A DNA stretch of 36,099 nucleotides from Gemmatimonadota bacterium (lineage in GTDB: Bacteria; Gemmatimonadota; Gemmatimonadetes; Longimicrobiales; Gaopeijiaceae). The stretch is taken from contig SLCK01000049.1 of the NCBI GenBank assembly GCA_007125845.1, forward strand, positions 1 to 36,099, read 5' to 3'. The translations under genes and the position numbers were made by a program. The stretch's first letter is position 1, and each line of letters opens with the position of its first letter. The notes under the pieces were generated by a model. It was given only the letters and a program-made list of their open reading frames with translations. It was not told the origin of the DNA and ran no database searches. Shown in pieces: positions 7,685 through 15,987 of the stretch.

Positions 7685-8960
7685 CGAGCGCGTCCGCCCA
7701 GATGTTCTGAGCCCAGCCCCAGGCGTGGTTTGCCTCATCCGCATTCGGTGCGGGAGACAGCCCTCCGGCCTCGGGCACCGGGGTGACCGTGGTGTGTTCG
7801 GGGTCCCAGCGATGGACCGAGGCGACGTGCATTGCCTCGTCCGAAGAGACGAAGCTGTAGCAGGTGTTCGTGAGCACCGGATCCGGATCGGGCGGGCGCC
7901 CGCCCAGGAGGTCGATCACCGCGCCTGCGCAGACCTTGGCCTGGGCGTTCGCCATGTGACCGGACTTGGGCATTCCCGGAGCCGAGGCCGTGGCGTCTCC
8001 GAGAACGTGGATGTCGGGCACAGCGAGCGATTCGCAGGTCCTCCAGTCCACCGCGCACCAGTGCTCCCCGCCCGCGACAAGACCTGCCCGCGCCGCTATT
8101 TCTCCGGCCCTTTGCTGCGGGATTACGTTCAAGACGCCCGCTTCGATCACTTCGCCCTCGACCGTCACGGTTGTGGCTTCTCCGTCGACCGCCTCGGGCC
8201 GTGCCCCCGGCACGTACTCGATCATCTCCGGATACCGTTCCGCCCAGGCGGTGCGAAAGAGCTCGGATTTGGAGACGATCTCGGGATTGGCGTCGAAAAC
8301 CAGCACTTTGGAGCGAGGTTTCTCTCTCTGGAAGTAGTCGGCCACGAGGCACATCCGCTCGTACGGGCCGGGCGGGCAGCGATAGGGCGCTTCGGGGATG
8401 GTCATGATGAAGACCCCCCCGTCCTCCATGGCCTCGAGCTGGGAGCGCAGCCCCTCGGTCTGCGTTCCCGGGCGCCATGCGTGGAATACCTGTCCGGCCT
8501 GGATCGCTGCCTCACATCCGACGACCTCGTCGAAGACGAAATCAATGCCCGGTGACATGATCAGTCGGTCGTAGACGACTTCCGCCCCGCTCGCGAGGCG
8601 GATCGACTTCCGGTCGGGGTAGACGGCATAGGCGTCGTCGTGGACCACATTCACCCCGTACCCTGCGAGGGCGTCATAGCCATGTTCGATCTCCCCCGGG
8701 TTGCGAAGCCCGCTCAGCACCAGATTCGACATCGGGCACGAAGTGAAGCGTGGCCTCCGCTCGATCAGGGTGACCTGGATCGATGGATCCCAGAGGCGGA
8801 TGTACTTCGCTGCGGTGCTTCCCCCGAACCCGCCCCCGATCACCACCACCCTCGCCTGGGATTGGGCCGGCGTGCAATTCGCCAGCCCGGAAAGGGGGAT
8901 GAGCGATGCAGCTCCTCCGAGGGTCCTGAGAAAGGTGCGGCGGTCGATGGCTGAGCTCAT
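7680..8960 (-). CDS. fccB: flavocytochrome c sulfide dehydrogenase, flavoprotein subunit (FccB-like)
   Basis: FccB oxidises sulfide to polysulfide or sulfur in the periplasm and passes electrons to a cytochrome c. The 426-residue protein starts with a Tat signal (DRRTFLRTLGG, twin Arg at 7-8). An FAD-binding GGGFGG follows at 42-47, with a second dinucleotide motif GDATASAPGM at about 321-330. Three cysteines match the family: C75 in TSCPMSN (the covalent FAD site of Allochromatium FCSD) and the redox pair C195 (YRCPPGPYE) and C367 (NTCYSF). Its gene overlaps that of a haem c lipoprotein by 4 bp (ATGA), as expected for an fccAB pair. A broader sulfide:quinone-reductase-like role is the alternative. 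Confidence 0.85.
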   Translation of the reverse strand: MSSAIDRRTFLRTLGGAASLIPLSGLANCTPAQSQARVVVIGGGFGGSTAAKYIRLWDPSIQVTLIERRPRFTSCPMSNLVLSGLRNPGEIEHGYDALAGYGVNVVHDDAYAVYPDRKSIRLASGAEVVYDRLIMSPGIDFVFDEVVGCEAAIQAGQVFHAWRPGTQTEGLRSQLEAMEDGGVFIMTIPEAPYRCPPGPYERMCLVADYFQREKPRSKVLVFDANPEIVSKSELFRTAWAERYPEMIEYVPGARPEAVDGEATTVTVEGEVIEAGVLNVIPQQRAGEIAARAGLVAGGEHWCAVDWRTCESLAVPDIHVLGDATASAPGMPKSGHMANAQAKVCAGAVIDLLGGRPPDPDPVLTNTCYSFVSSDEAMHVASVHRWDPEHTTVTPVPEAGGLSPAPNADEANHAWGWAQNIWADALG

Positions 8961-9322
8961 TGGGCTGGCTCCTCGTTTCCGAGGCGTGAAAGGTGCGATG
9001 CGATGAGCCTGATCTCCTCCTCCGAATACCCTTGCACGAGCTGGTGCATCACTCTGCCCTCGTATTCGTCCCCGCGCATCTCGGCAAGCTGCTCGACAAG
9101 GAGGTCGTCGGGATTTCCAGCCAGGGAAGGAATGCTCGGATCGGCGCTCCGTCCCTCGGTGCCGTGGCAGGCAGCGCAGGTGGCGGCGAGGGTGTGCGCC
9201 CGTGCCAGGGAATCATCGGCAAGAACGGACGTGTCCTCCCCCGCCTCACATCCGGCGAGAAGAGCGATGGCGACAAGAATTCCAGGAATCGTTCGGGGCC
9301 TCATGACGGACATCTCGTCCAT
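8957..9322 (-). CDS. fccA: monohaem cytochrome c lipoprotein (FccA-like)
   Basis: The protein of about 121 residues has a lipoprotein signal ending LLAGC. A single class I haem c motif, CAACH, sits in ATCAACHGTEGRS and is followed by PSIPSLAG, RVMHQLVQGY and SEEEI, all typical of the cytochrome c4/c553-like FccA subunit. It would accept electrons from the flavoprotein encoded next, with which it overlaps by 4 bp. The frame is open to a TTG at 9340. I prefer the ATG at 9322 because GGAGG lies ten bases upstream of it, but ATG at 9313 or 9304 is also possible. Lipid anchoring would hold the flavocytochrome at a membrane. Confidence 0.8.
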   Translation of the reverse strand: MDEMSVMRPRTIPGILVAIALLAGCEAGEDTSVLADDSLARAHTLAATCAACHGTEGRSADPSIPSLAGNPDDLLVEQLAEMRGDEYEGRVMHQLVQGYSEEEIRLIASHLSRLGNEEPAQ

Positions 9323-9358
9323 ATTCGGGGCCGCCTCCAATTGATTTTCAGGGAGAGT

Positions 9359-10582
9359 TCAGAACTGTACGTCGAGCATGAGAAAGCCGAAGAGGAGATC
9401 GCGATGGAGGCGGTCGATGCGCGCCCATCCCTCCTGCTGAAATACGTAAGAGGCTCCACCGGTCACCGACAGGGAGGAGGTGTACCGATAGCCGATCGCG
9501 AGGTCGATTTCCTCTCCGAGGCGACTCGAGTCCAGGTCGCCGACTTCCGCCATCCGGAAGGCATGGAGATCGAGTCCGGCCGTGACCGCGTCCGATGGGG
9601 TGAGTGAGAGCTTGATCGCGAAGTTCTGAAGGCCCCGGCCGGCCGTGTGGAGAGGGATGTCGAGGAAGAGGTCCGCATGTCCGTAGTACTTGTGGTTCGT
9701 GGCGAAGAGGGTGTCGAAGGTCCCGCTGCGGCCTTCGCCGCTCCGTCGATCACCTGAAAGATAATCATACCAGAGGCTCACCGCGCCCAGCCCGTTCGCG
9801 ATACGGCGGCCGAGGCGAGCCCCCACCATGAAGGCGTCCGCGTCGAGGCCTTCTCTCGTGCCTGTCTGATAGGACGCGTCGATCCGGTGGTTCCATTCTG
9901 GCCCCGCCCCCTCCCATCGTGCGCCAAATGTCCCCTGGTCCGAGCGCGTCGTTCCGCGTGCCCGGTTGTAGAGGCTGTAGAGGTCGACGGTTCCTCCGAC
10001 CGGAAGGTCCACGACTGCGTATGCCCCGAGGAAATCGACGTCCTCGTCGGAATTCGTCGCTGAGCTGTCCCTCAACCTGAATCCGAAGAGATCCACGCTG
10101 CCCCAGCCAGGGCGGAGAAGGGCTCGCACACCGTTGAACGAGCGACCCTGCTGTGTCCAGTCCACCGCCCCCACCAGCCGCTCCCCCGCAAGCCTCATTT
10201 CCTGACGGCCGACCCGGATCTGAGCGACCTTCTCCGCTCCGACATCAATTTCCGCGTAGCCCTGGTGAAGGTCGAAATTCTCGGCGCTGAAGTCTCCCAG
10301 GGTGCTCTCCTCCTCCCCCCAGATCCGTACGTCCTGGACCTGCAACAGGACCCGCACGCCTCGCTCCAGCTCTGCGGAGACGCGCAGCCGACTTCGCATC
10401 GAGACGAACGCCTCCCGCCCCTCGGAGGGCGCAGGGTCTCTCGTCTCGTAGCGGGGGCGGATTTGACCACCGATCGTGATCTCCTGGGCGTAGACGGTCG
10501 CCGGTTCGGTCGCGGTGATTCCGAGCAGCACGAACCCGAGCGCGCCCGGGATCGTCCGTATCCGTCGTTCAGCACTCACCAT
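9359..10582 (-). CDS. alginate-export-type outer membrane porin
   Basis: The 407-residue protein has a signal peptide (ending about VYAQE, residue 34). Alternating amphipathic strands run to a terminal aromatic residue (LMLDVQF), as in outer-membrane beta-barrels. The segment VGRQEMRLAGERLVGAVDW resembles the alginate_exp/AlgE-like family. The substrate cannot be read from sequence. The gene overlaps the upstream radical SAM gene by 14 bp and ends 36 bp before the preferred cytochrome start, so it is part of the four-gene operon. In other denitrifiers such barrels occur next to respiratory gene clusters and may supply anions; that is inference. Confidence 0.75.
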   Translation of the reverse strand: MVSAERRIRTIPGALGFVLLGITATEPATVYAQEITIGGQIRPRYETRDPAPSEGREAFVSMRSRLRVSAELERGVRVLLQVQDVRIWGEEESTLGDFSAENFDLHQGYAEIDVGAEKVAQIRVGRQEMRLAGERLVGAVDWTQQGRSFNGVRALLRPGWGSVDLFGFRLRDSSATNSDEDVDFLGAYAVVDLPVGGTVDLYSLYNRARGTTRSDQGTFGARWEGAGPEWNHRIDASYQTGTREGLDADAFMVGARLGRRIANGLGAVSLWYDYLSGDRRSGEGRSGTFDTLFATNHKYYGHADLFLDIPLHTAGRGLQNFAIKLSLTPSDAVTAGLDLHAFRMAEVGDLDSSRLGEEIDLAIGYRYTSSLSVTGGASYVFQQEGWARIDRLHRDLLFGFLMLDVQF

Positions 10583-11897
10583 CTATCCGCTCCCGCTCCG
10601 TGACGGCCCGGGAGGGCAGGATGGGGAGCTGTGCACTTCCCCTGGAAGTAGCGCCCGCGCGACGTCCCCAGCCCGGAATCCGATTCGCGAAGTACGTCTG
10701 CACCTCCTCGGCTTCGCCGCGCTCGACACGTTTCAAGTACCGGGTGGGCACGTGCGTGCACAGGGGATCGGACTCGAGGGGATCCCCGGTCATCGCCCAG
10801 GCCCGAGCGCGACTTCCTCCACAGATCGAACGGAACTCGCAGCTCCCGCACTTCCCCTTGAGGCGATCCGGGTCCCTCAGGGACCGGAACATCTCGTGGT
10901 CCCGGTAGAGGCGCACGACGTCCTGATCCCGCACGTTGCCCGCTGGCAGGGGAAGGAAGCCGGAGGGGTAGACATCGCCGCGGTGGCTCACGAAGAGGAA
11001 GCCGTTGCCGTCGTTCACACCCCGAGCCCTTCCCACGCCGTCGGAGAGGCTGAAGCCTACGCCGGCGGTCAGCGGTGAAGGCGCCTCGCTTCTCGATCCC
11101 TCCTTTCTCTCCTTCACCTGCCTCTGCAGGATCATCCGCCGATATTGGGGGGCGGCGGTGCTCTTGATGTCGAAGGGGACCCCGGCCGAAAGCTCGTACA
11201 TGCGCTCGAAGATCCGTTCCACCTCCTCCGCCGAGGGGAGGTCTTCCATGCGTGCCCGCCCGGTGGGTACCAGGAAGAAGACGGACCAGAGAGAGATGCC
11301 CAAGCCGTCGACCAGCCTCGCCATCGCCTCGAAATCGGAGAGCGTCCTGCGGGATACGGTGGTGTTGACCTGGGTGGAGAGGCCCACCTCTCTTGCGGCC
11401 TTCAGCATTCCGAGGGTCCAGTCGTACGAGCCGTCCACCCCACGGAACCCATCGTGTTGGGCCGGGGTGGGTCCGTCGAGGCTCACGGCGAGGCGGGAAA
11501 GTCCGACCGATCGAAGCTCGGCGATGAGCTCGGGCGTCACGAGCGGGGTGCCTGAAGGGGTGAGGCCCATGCGGAGTCCGAGCTCCGCGCCGTACGCCAC
11601 GAGCTCCACGAGGTCCGGTCGCTTGGCGGGATCGCCTCCGGTGAGCACGAAGAGGGGGCGACCGAAGCTTCGCACCCGTCTCATGAGGGCCTTCGCCTCC
11701 GCGGTGGACAGCTCCCTTCGGTCGCGCTCCGGACGGGCCTCCGCTCGGCAGTGCACGCAGGCCAGGTCGCAAGCCTGCGTCGTCTCCCAGATCACGAGGA
11801 AGGGGGACCGCTCGAAGTCCACCTCGGAGAGCGAGGGGGCACGGGTGCCGGTGGACCCGGGGAGGGGGCTTCGTGCGCGTGCGGGAAATGTGGTCAT
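10569..11897 (-). CDS. radical SAM/SPASM-domain protein, NirJ/AhbD-like
   Basis: The 442-residue protein has the radical SAM motif C43-x3-C47-x2-C50 (TTQACDLACVHC) and LTGGDP for SAM binding. A C-terminal SPASM-type cysteine set follows (CGSCEFRSICGG with a later PLC). The opening FLVIWETTQACDLACVHC is typical of the haem d1/haem b maturation-like NirJ/AhbD branch (the TIGR04053-like group). Its substrate is unknown; haem d1 is not needed by NirK and no other nir haem d1 gene is in view. The start at 11897 has AGAGGA upstream and removes about 60 residues of unlikely sequence from the longer frame. It is the first gene of the operon with porin, fccA and fccB, 81 bp downstream of operator site 3. 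Confidence 0.8.
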   Translation of the reverse strand: MTTFPARARSPLPGSTGTRAPSLSEVDFERSPFLVIWETTQACDLACVHCRAEARPERDRRELSTAEAKALMRRVRSFGRPLFVLTGGDPAKRPDLVELVAYGAELGLRMGLTPSGTPLVTPELIAELRSVGLSRLAVSLDGPTPAQHDGFRGVDGSYDWTLGMLKAAREVGLSTQVNTTVSRRTLSDFEAMARLVDGLGISLWSVFFLVPTGRARMEDLPSAEEVERIFERMYELSAGVPFDIKSTAAPQYRRMILQRQVKERKEGSRSEAPSPLTAGVGFSLSDGVGRARGVNDGNGFLFVSHRGDVYPSGFLPLPAGNVRDQDVVRLYRDHEMFRSLRDPDRLKGKCGSCEFRSICGGSRARAWAMTGDPLESDPLCTHVPTRYLKRVERGEAEEVQTYFANRIPGWGRRAGATSRGSAQLPILPSRAVTERERIDGEC

Positions 11898-11977
11898 GCG
11901 CCCGTCCTCTGCCGAAGGAATGGAACAAAGTACCGCCGGCCTCTGCCACTCGGCTGTGGGGGGAAGGCTGATTCCGG

Positions 11978-11996
11978 CGTAGGGAAATTCCCTACA
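11978..11996. promoter_or_regulatory. palindromic operator, site 3 (radical SAM-porin-fccAB promoter)
   Basis: CGTAGGGAAATTCCCTACA differs from site 1 (read on the opposite strand) only at the first base. It lies 81 bp before the radical SAM start and 145 bp before the divergent membrane-protein gene at 12141, so it could act on either side. A weak TACTTT -10-like element lies between it and the radical SAM gene near 11930. Confidence 0.7.
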
Positions 11997-12140
11997 CGGC
12001 GTCGCGGGCGGTTCCCCACTGCGGGTCTCCGGGGAGGCGGCGATGATCGGAGAACAGGCGACGGATCCCGCCATCCGGGCGCCCACGAGTCACTAATGTG
12101 AAGGGCGTGCCATGGCGCAGCCCGGGAAACGGAGAGATCG

Positions 12141-12632
12141 GTGACCTTCTACCACCTGAACGTCTTTTTCCACCTGCTGGCGTCCGTGTACTGGCTCGGA
12201 GGCATGTTCTTCTTCGCGGCGGTCGGCGCCCCCGTGCTCCGGACGCTTCCCGATGCCCGTGAACGTTCGGCGCTCTTCCGCGACCTGGGCAGGCGGTTCA
12301 GAAGCACCGCCTGGATCGCCATTCTCGTCTTGCTCGGAACGGGAATCGGAAACCTCCACTTTCGGGGGCTGTTGCGGTGGGAGATCTGGTCGGCTTCGGG
12401 GTTCTGGATCACCGCCTACGGGCAACTCCTCGCCGTCAAGCTTGCGCTCGTCGCGGGAATGATCTCGGTGCAGCTGGTCCACGATTTCTGGCTGGGTCCG
12501 AAGGCCTCGGCCGTGGCTCCCCACACTCCACAGGGCTTCCGCTTTCGCAAGGCCGCAGCATGGCTCGGGAGGGGGAATGCACTCCTCGGACTCGTCCTCC
12601 TCTACGTGGCCGTCAGGCTGGTTCGGGGATAG
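12141..12632 (+). CDS. four-helix integral membrane protein, CopD/DUF4149-like
   Basis: The 163-residue protein has four predicted membrane helices (about 5-30, 55-70, 85-110, 138-160). The first carries FFHLLASVYWLGGMFFF, a pattern seen in CopD-type copper-resistance and DUF4149 membrane proteins. It starts with GTG at 12141 after GGAGAG. It is divergent from the radical SAM operon and just upstream of the copper operon, but a separate promoter follows its end, so co-transcription with copZ is not required. A role in copper movement or redox is only suggested by resemblance and place. Confidence 0.55.
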   Translation: MTFYHLNVFFHLLASVYWLGGMFFFAAVGAPVLRTLPDARERSALFRDLGRRFRSTAWIAILVLLGTGIGNLHFRGLLRWEIWSASGFWITAYGQLLAVKLALVAGMISVQLVHDFWLGPKASAVAPHTPQGFRFRKAAAWLGRGNALLGLVLLYVAVRLVRG

Positions 12633-12655
12633 CGCGCACTTCCATTCGGCGGCCG

Positions 12656-12684
12656 TTGACATAGGGGGTGGGGGTATATACATT
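12656..12684 (+). promoter_or_regulatory. sigma70-type promoter of the copper operon
   Basis: A perfect -35 TTGACA (12656-12661) and a -10 TACATT (12679-12684, four of six consensus bases) are separated by 17 bp. The element is 64 bp before copZ and overlaps the CsoR-like operator, a layout for repression by occlusion. Confidence 0.65.
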
Positions 12685-12702
12685 GATACCCATAAGGGGT
12701 AT
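12672..12702. promoter_or_regulatory. CsoR-type copper operator
   Basis: Three half-sites are present: GGGTAT (12672-12677), ATACCC (12686-12691) and GGGTAT (12697-12702). The right pair forms ATACCCATAAGGGGTAT, close to the ATACCC-N5-GGGTAT layout of known CsoR operators. The site covers the -10 region of the copZ promoter, and a csoR gene lies at the end of the same operon, so copper-relieved autorepression is likely. Confidence 0.7.
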
Positions 12703-12747
12703 GGGGCACACACCCACCCCATGATCGGGGGAGGAGGCACATAGCAT

Positions 12748-12966
12748 ATGAACAAGACAGTGCTCACGATCGAGGGAATGTCCTGTCAGCACTGCGTGGC
12801 CGCTGTGGATCGGGCCCTGCGGGAGTTGGCGGGAGTGGACGTCGAGTCCGTGGAGATCGGATTGGCTCGGATCTCCCACGGTTCCGGCACATTGGACCCC
12901 GTCCAGCTTCGCGCTGCGGTGCAGGAGGCGGGATTCCGGCTCGAAGAGCTCGAGCAGGCACCGTGA
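12748..12966 (+). CDS. copZ: copper chaperone, HMA domain
   Basis: The 72-residue protein is a single heavy-metal-associated domain with the metal site GMSCQHC (C12, C15). The beta-alpha-beta pattern of Atx1/CopZ spans its whole length. It would bind Cu(I) in the cytoplasm and hand it to CopA. A strong GGAGGAGG ribosome binding site precedes the ATG. It is the first gene after the CsoR-type operator, and its stop overlaps the next start by 4 bp (GTGA). Confidence 0.85.
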   Translation: MNKTVLTIEGMSCQHCVAAVDRALRELAGVDVESVEIGLARISHGSGTLDPVQLRAAVQEAGFRLEELEQAP

Positions 12967-13145
12967 CTCCCGACGAGATCCTGGTCGTGCTCGGAGGCAT
13001 CGCGGCGATCGTCTGGGTGAATTGGTACTTCCTCATCGTGGGTCGCCGAGGCACCGGAGCGACCCGCATGCCTGCGGACGGAAGGGCCCCTCAGGAGGCT
13101 GCTGTGAAGGACGAATTCGCAGGGGACCGGGGGTGCGACGTATGA
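12963..13145 (+). CDS. 60-residue single-helix membrane peptide of the copper operon
   Basis: A GTG at 12963, overlapping the copZ stop by 4 bp, opens a 60-codon frame whose own stop overlaps the copA start by 4 bp (ATGA). One membrane helix (about 5-25, [20 protein letters not shown]) is followed by a polar tail ending in an acidic stretch with one Cys (GDRGCDV). The helix resembles the N-terminal anchor of cupredoxin-like proteins in copper clusters, but no cupredoxin domain follows. The tight double overlap argues that it is really translated. It may be a small partner of CopA, or just the anchor left from a longer protein. Confidence 0.6.
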   Translation: MTPDEILVVLGGIAAIVWVNWYFLIVGRRGTGATRMPADGRAPQEAAVKDEFAGDRGCDV

Positions 13146-15541
13146 AGGCCGCTCAGGAACGCCAGCGCTCGACGGAAGAAGGGGAGCGAGTGACGGTGGC
13201 GGTCTCCGGCATGACCTGCGCCGCGTGTTCCTCGCGGGTCCAACGGGTCCTGGAGACGGCTCCCGGGGTGCGGGCGGCGTCTGTGAACCTGATGACCGAG
13301 AGCGCTCAGGTCTCCTTCGACGATACGGAGACCTCTCCGGAGCGGTTGGTCGAGCTCATCCGGTCTTCCGGGTACGGGGCTGAGCTGCCGGAACCCGACC
13401 GGACGGACGCCGAGGAGCAGCAGGCTCAGGACCGGGCCCACGAGACGGAGTTCCGGGACTTCCGACTCAGGACCGGGGTGAGCCTCTTTTTCGCCGCCGT
13501 CGGAATGGTCATCTCGATGCCCGTCATGAGCGCTCCCTACGGGGCCGAGCACGCGGAGCACGGTGCGCCGGCCGGGGATCCGTTCATGGCGTGGATCCAT
13601 GGCACGATCGACCCCTGGCTGTCCGCGGCCATGCCTTGGCTATACCGGATCGACGTGCAGATCCTCACCTACGTTCTGCTCGGGATGACGTTGATCACGA
13701 TGGGATGGGCGGGGCGCCACTTCTACACTCGCGCGTGGAGCGCATTCCGGCACCACGCCGCGGACATGAACACGCTCGTGGCGATCGGGACCGGTGCGGC
13801 ATTCCTCTTTTCGCTCACCGCGACCTTCTTTCCGGATCTGTTCCTGTCGAGAGGAGTGGCTCCGGCGATCTACTACGAGGCGGTGCTCTTCATTATCGCC
13901 CTCGTCCTCCTCGGAAATACCCTGGAGGCGCGTGCCAAGCGGCAGACGTCGCAGGCCCTCCGCGGCCTGGTGGCGCTCCAGCCCGAGACCGCACGGGTCC
14001 TGCGTGAGGATATCGAAGTCGAGGTTGCCATCGGCGATGTGAACCAGGGCGACATCGTCGTGGTCCGCCCCGGAGAGCGGATCCCGGTGGACGGACGGAT
14101 CGTCTCCGGTAGCTCGGCGGTGGACGAGTCGATGCTGACCGGGGAGAGCCTCCCGGTCGAGAAGGGAAGGGATGACGATGTGATCGGCGGCACCGTGAAT
14201 CGAACCGGAGCGTTCCGCTACCGGGCGACCCGGCTCGGGGTCGACAGCACCCTGAGTCGCATTGTCCGGTTGATGCGCGAGGCGCAGGCCTCGCGCGCCC
14301 CGATCCAACGCCTGGTCGATCGGGTCACGGGCGTCTTCGTGCCGGTGGCGATGTCCATCGCCATCGCGTCGTTCGTCGTCTGGTACGTGGCGGGATCGGG
14401 GACCACGCTCATTCCGGCGTTTGCGGCGGCGGTCTCGGTGCTCATCATCGCGTGTCCGTGTGCGATGGGCCTCGCAGTACCGACGGCGATTATGGTCTCG
14501 ACGGGGAAGGGGGCGGAAGCCGGTATCCTCATCAAGGGGGGAGAGGCCCTTCAGCGGGCCCGTGACGTGACGACCGTGGTGCTCGACAAGACCGGAACCG
14601 TGACCGAGGGCCGCCCGGTCGTCACCGACGTGCGCATCACGGGGGAGTGGGAAAGCACGGAAGGCGGGGAGGAGAAGCTCCTTCACCTGGCCGCCTCGCT
14701 CGAGGGACTGTCCGAGCATCCCCTGGCCGAGGCGATCGTGCGACATTCGGTCGAACTGGGGATCGAGAAGGCGATCCCCGAACGGTTCGAGTCGGTGACC
14801 GGGCGAGGGGCTGTCGGCCGGGTCGAAGGTCGGGAGATCATCATAGGGAACGTGGGGCTTCTGGAGGAACACGGGGTGGAAACTTCGTCCCTTCGGCCAG
14901 CGGCGGAGGAGTTGGCCGAGCGGGGCCGCACCGCCGTCTATGTCGGGATCGGCGGGCAGCCCGCCGGCCTAATCGCGGTGGCGGATCCGGTCCGGGAACG
15001 GTCCCCGGAGGCGATTCGAACTCTGCGAAAGATGGGCCTCAAGGTCGTTCTGCTCACTGGCGACCAGCGGAGCACGGCGCTGGCGGTTGCCAGAGAGGTC
15101 GGGGTGGACCGCGTGGTGGCCGAGGTGCTGCCGGAAGGGAAGGTGGCCGAGATTCGCCGCCTTCAGGAGGAGGGCGAGGTCGTGGCGATGGTGGGCGATG
15201 GGATCAACGATGCGCCTGCGCTGGCCCAGGCGGACGTCGGAATCGCGATGGGGACGGGCACGGACATCGCGGGGGAGGCGGGAGACATCGTGCTCATGCG
15301 GGACGACCTCCGAGGCGTGGCGAGCGCCATTCGACTGTCGCGGCGCAGCTTGCGAACGATGAAGGAGAACCTCTTCTGGGCATTCGTCTACAACACGGCC
15401 GCGATCCCGGTGGCTGCCGGAGCGTTCTATCCGCTCCTGGGCCTTCTTCTCTCACCCATACTGGCCAGCGCCGCAATGGCGTTCAGCTCGGTGAGCGTGG
15501 TGATGAACTCGCTGCGACTGCGAAGGTTGCGCCTGGTGTGA
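13142..15541 (+). CDS. copA: Cu(I)-exporting P1B-1 ATPase
   Basis: The 799-residue protein has an N-terminal HMA domain (GMTCAAC, C26 and C29) and a His-containing loop (AEHAEHGAP). Eight membrane helices carry the ion site C438-P439-C440, and the actuator motif TGES is present. The phosphorylation site is D482 in DKTGT, with SEHP and GDGINDAP motifs in the ATP-binding domain. The last helices contain YN and M-x-x-S-S, which with CPC mark Cu(I) specificity. It pumps cytoplasmic Cu(I) outward at the inner membrane. The ATG at 13142 overlaps the small membrane gene by 4 bp; a longer open frame upstream is not needed. Confidence 0.95.
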   Translation: MKAAQERQRSTEEGERVTVAVSGMTCAACSSRVQRVLETAPGVRAASVNLMTESAQVSFDDTETSPERLVELIRSSGYGAELPEPDRTDAEEQQAQDRAHETEFRDFRLRTGVSLFFAAVGMVISMPVMSAPYGAEHAEHGAPAGDPFMAWIHGTIDPWLSAAMPWLYRIDVQILTYVLLGMTLITMGWAGRHFYTRAWSAFRHHAADMNTLVAIGTGAAFLFSLTATFFPDLFLSRGVAPAIYYEAVLFIIALVLLGNTLEARAKRQTSQALRGLVALQPETARVLREDIEVEVAIGDVNQGDIVVVRPGERIPVDGRIVSGSSAVDESMLTGESLPVEKGRDDDVIGGTVNRTGAFRYRATRLGVDSTLSRIVRLMREAQASRAPIQRLVDRVTGVFVPVAMSIAIASFVVWYVAGSGTTLIPAFAAAVSVLIIACPCAMGLAVPTAIMVSTGKGAEAGILIKGGEALQRARDVTTVVLDKTGTVTEGRPVVTDVRITGEWESTEGGEEKLLHLAASLEGLSEHPLAEAIVRHSVELGIEKAIPERFESVTGRGAVGRVEGREIIIGNVGLLEEHGVETSSLRPAAEELAERGRTAVYVGIGGQPAGLIAVADPVRERSPEAIRTLRKMGLKVVLLTGDQRSTALAVAREVGVDRVVAEVLPEGKVAEIRRLQEEGEVVAMVGDGINDAPALAQADVGIAMGTGTDIAGEAGDIVLMRDDLRGVASAIRLSRRSLRTMKENLFWAFVYNTAAIPVAAGAFYPLLGLLLSPILASAAMAFSSVSVVMNSLRLRRLRLV

Positions 15542-15574
15542 TGCGCCGGCTTATCCCCAGTGGGGGGAGCCACC

Positions 15575-15961
15575 ATGACCCAGGGACTCGATGAACGTGG
15601 AGACGGGATGGCATCGACACACCAAGGAAGAGACGGCCGGATGAACAGCGGAGCTCCGCAACAAGGCTCGCCCCGGCACGCGCTGGAAGTGGATGGGGAC
15701 GTGAGGGAGCGCAACCTGAAGCGACTTCGGCGGATCGAAGGTCAGGTGCGTGGGCTCCAGCGGATGGTGGAGGAGGAGCGCTATTGTGCCGACATCCTCA
15801 CGCAGATCTCGTCCGTGCACGAGGCGCTGCGAAGCGTCGGACGCGAGCTGGTCCGCAATCACCTCAAGCACTGCGCGACCTCGGCGATCCGACAGGGCGA
15901 TTCCGCCGCGGAAGAGATGTATGACGAGGTCGTGGACATGATGTACAAGCACGTCCGTTAG
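15575..15961 (+). CDS. csoR: copper-sensing repressor, CsoR/DUF156 family
   Basis: The 128-residue protein is the all-helical CsoR/RcnR fold with RRIEGQVRGLQRM and the Cu(I) ligand set C71, H96 and C100 (RYCADIL, NHLKHC). That C-H-C pattern matches copper-sensing CsoR rather than RcnR or FrmR. It should repress the copZ-copA operon from the ATACCC/GGGTAT operator until Cu(I) binds. The start at 15575 has GGGGGGAG upstream and lies 33 bp after copA. It has an N-terminal extension of about 40 polar residues before the core; later ATGs at 15608 or 15641 cannot be excluded. Confidence 0.85.
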   Translation: MTQGLDERGDGMASTHQGRDGRMNSGAPQQGSPRHALEVDGDVRERNLKRLRRIEGQVRGLQRMVEEERYCADILTQISSVHEALRSVGRELVRNHLKHCATSAIRQGDSAAEEMYDEVVDMMYKHVR

Positions 15962-15987
15962 TCGCCTTGGCCTCAATGCCGGGGCCA

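Noticed and set aside
10569..11897. Evidence for haem d1 synthesis and a cd1-type nitrite reductase
   Set aside because: The radical SAM protein is NirJ-like, but no nirS, nirF, nirE or nirD-like gene is in view and the nitrite reductase here is the copper type. I therefore do not claim a haem d1 pathway.
10576..11949. A 457-codon minus-strand frame inside the radical SAM gene
   Set aside because: It is another frame of the same stretch, rich in Arg, Pro and Gly, and lacks the Cys motifs seen in the true frame.
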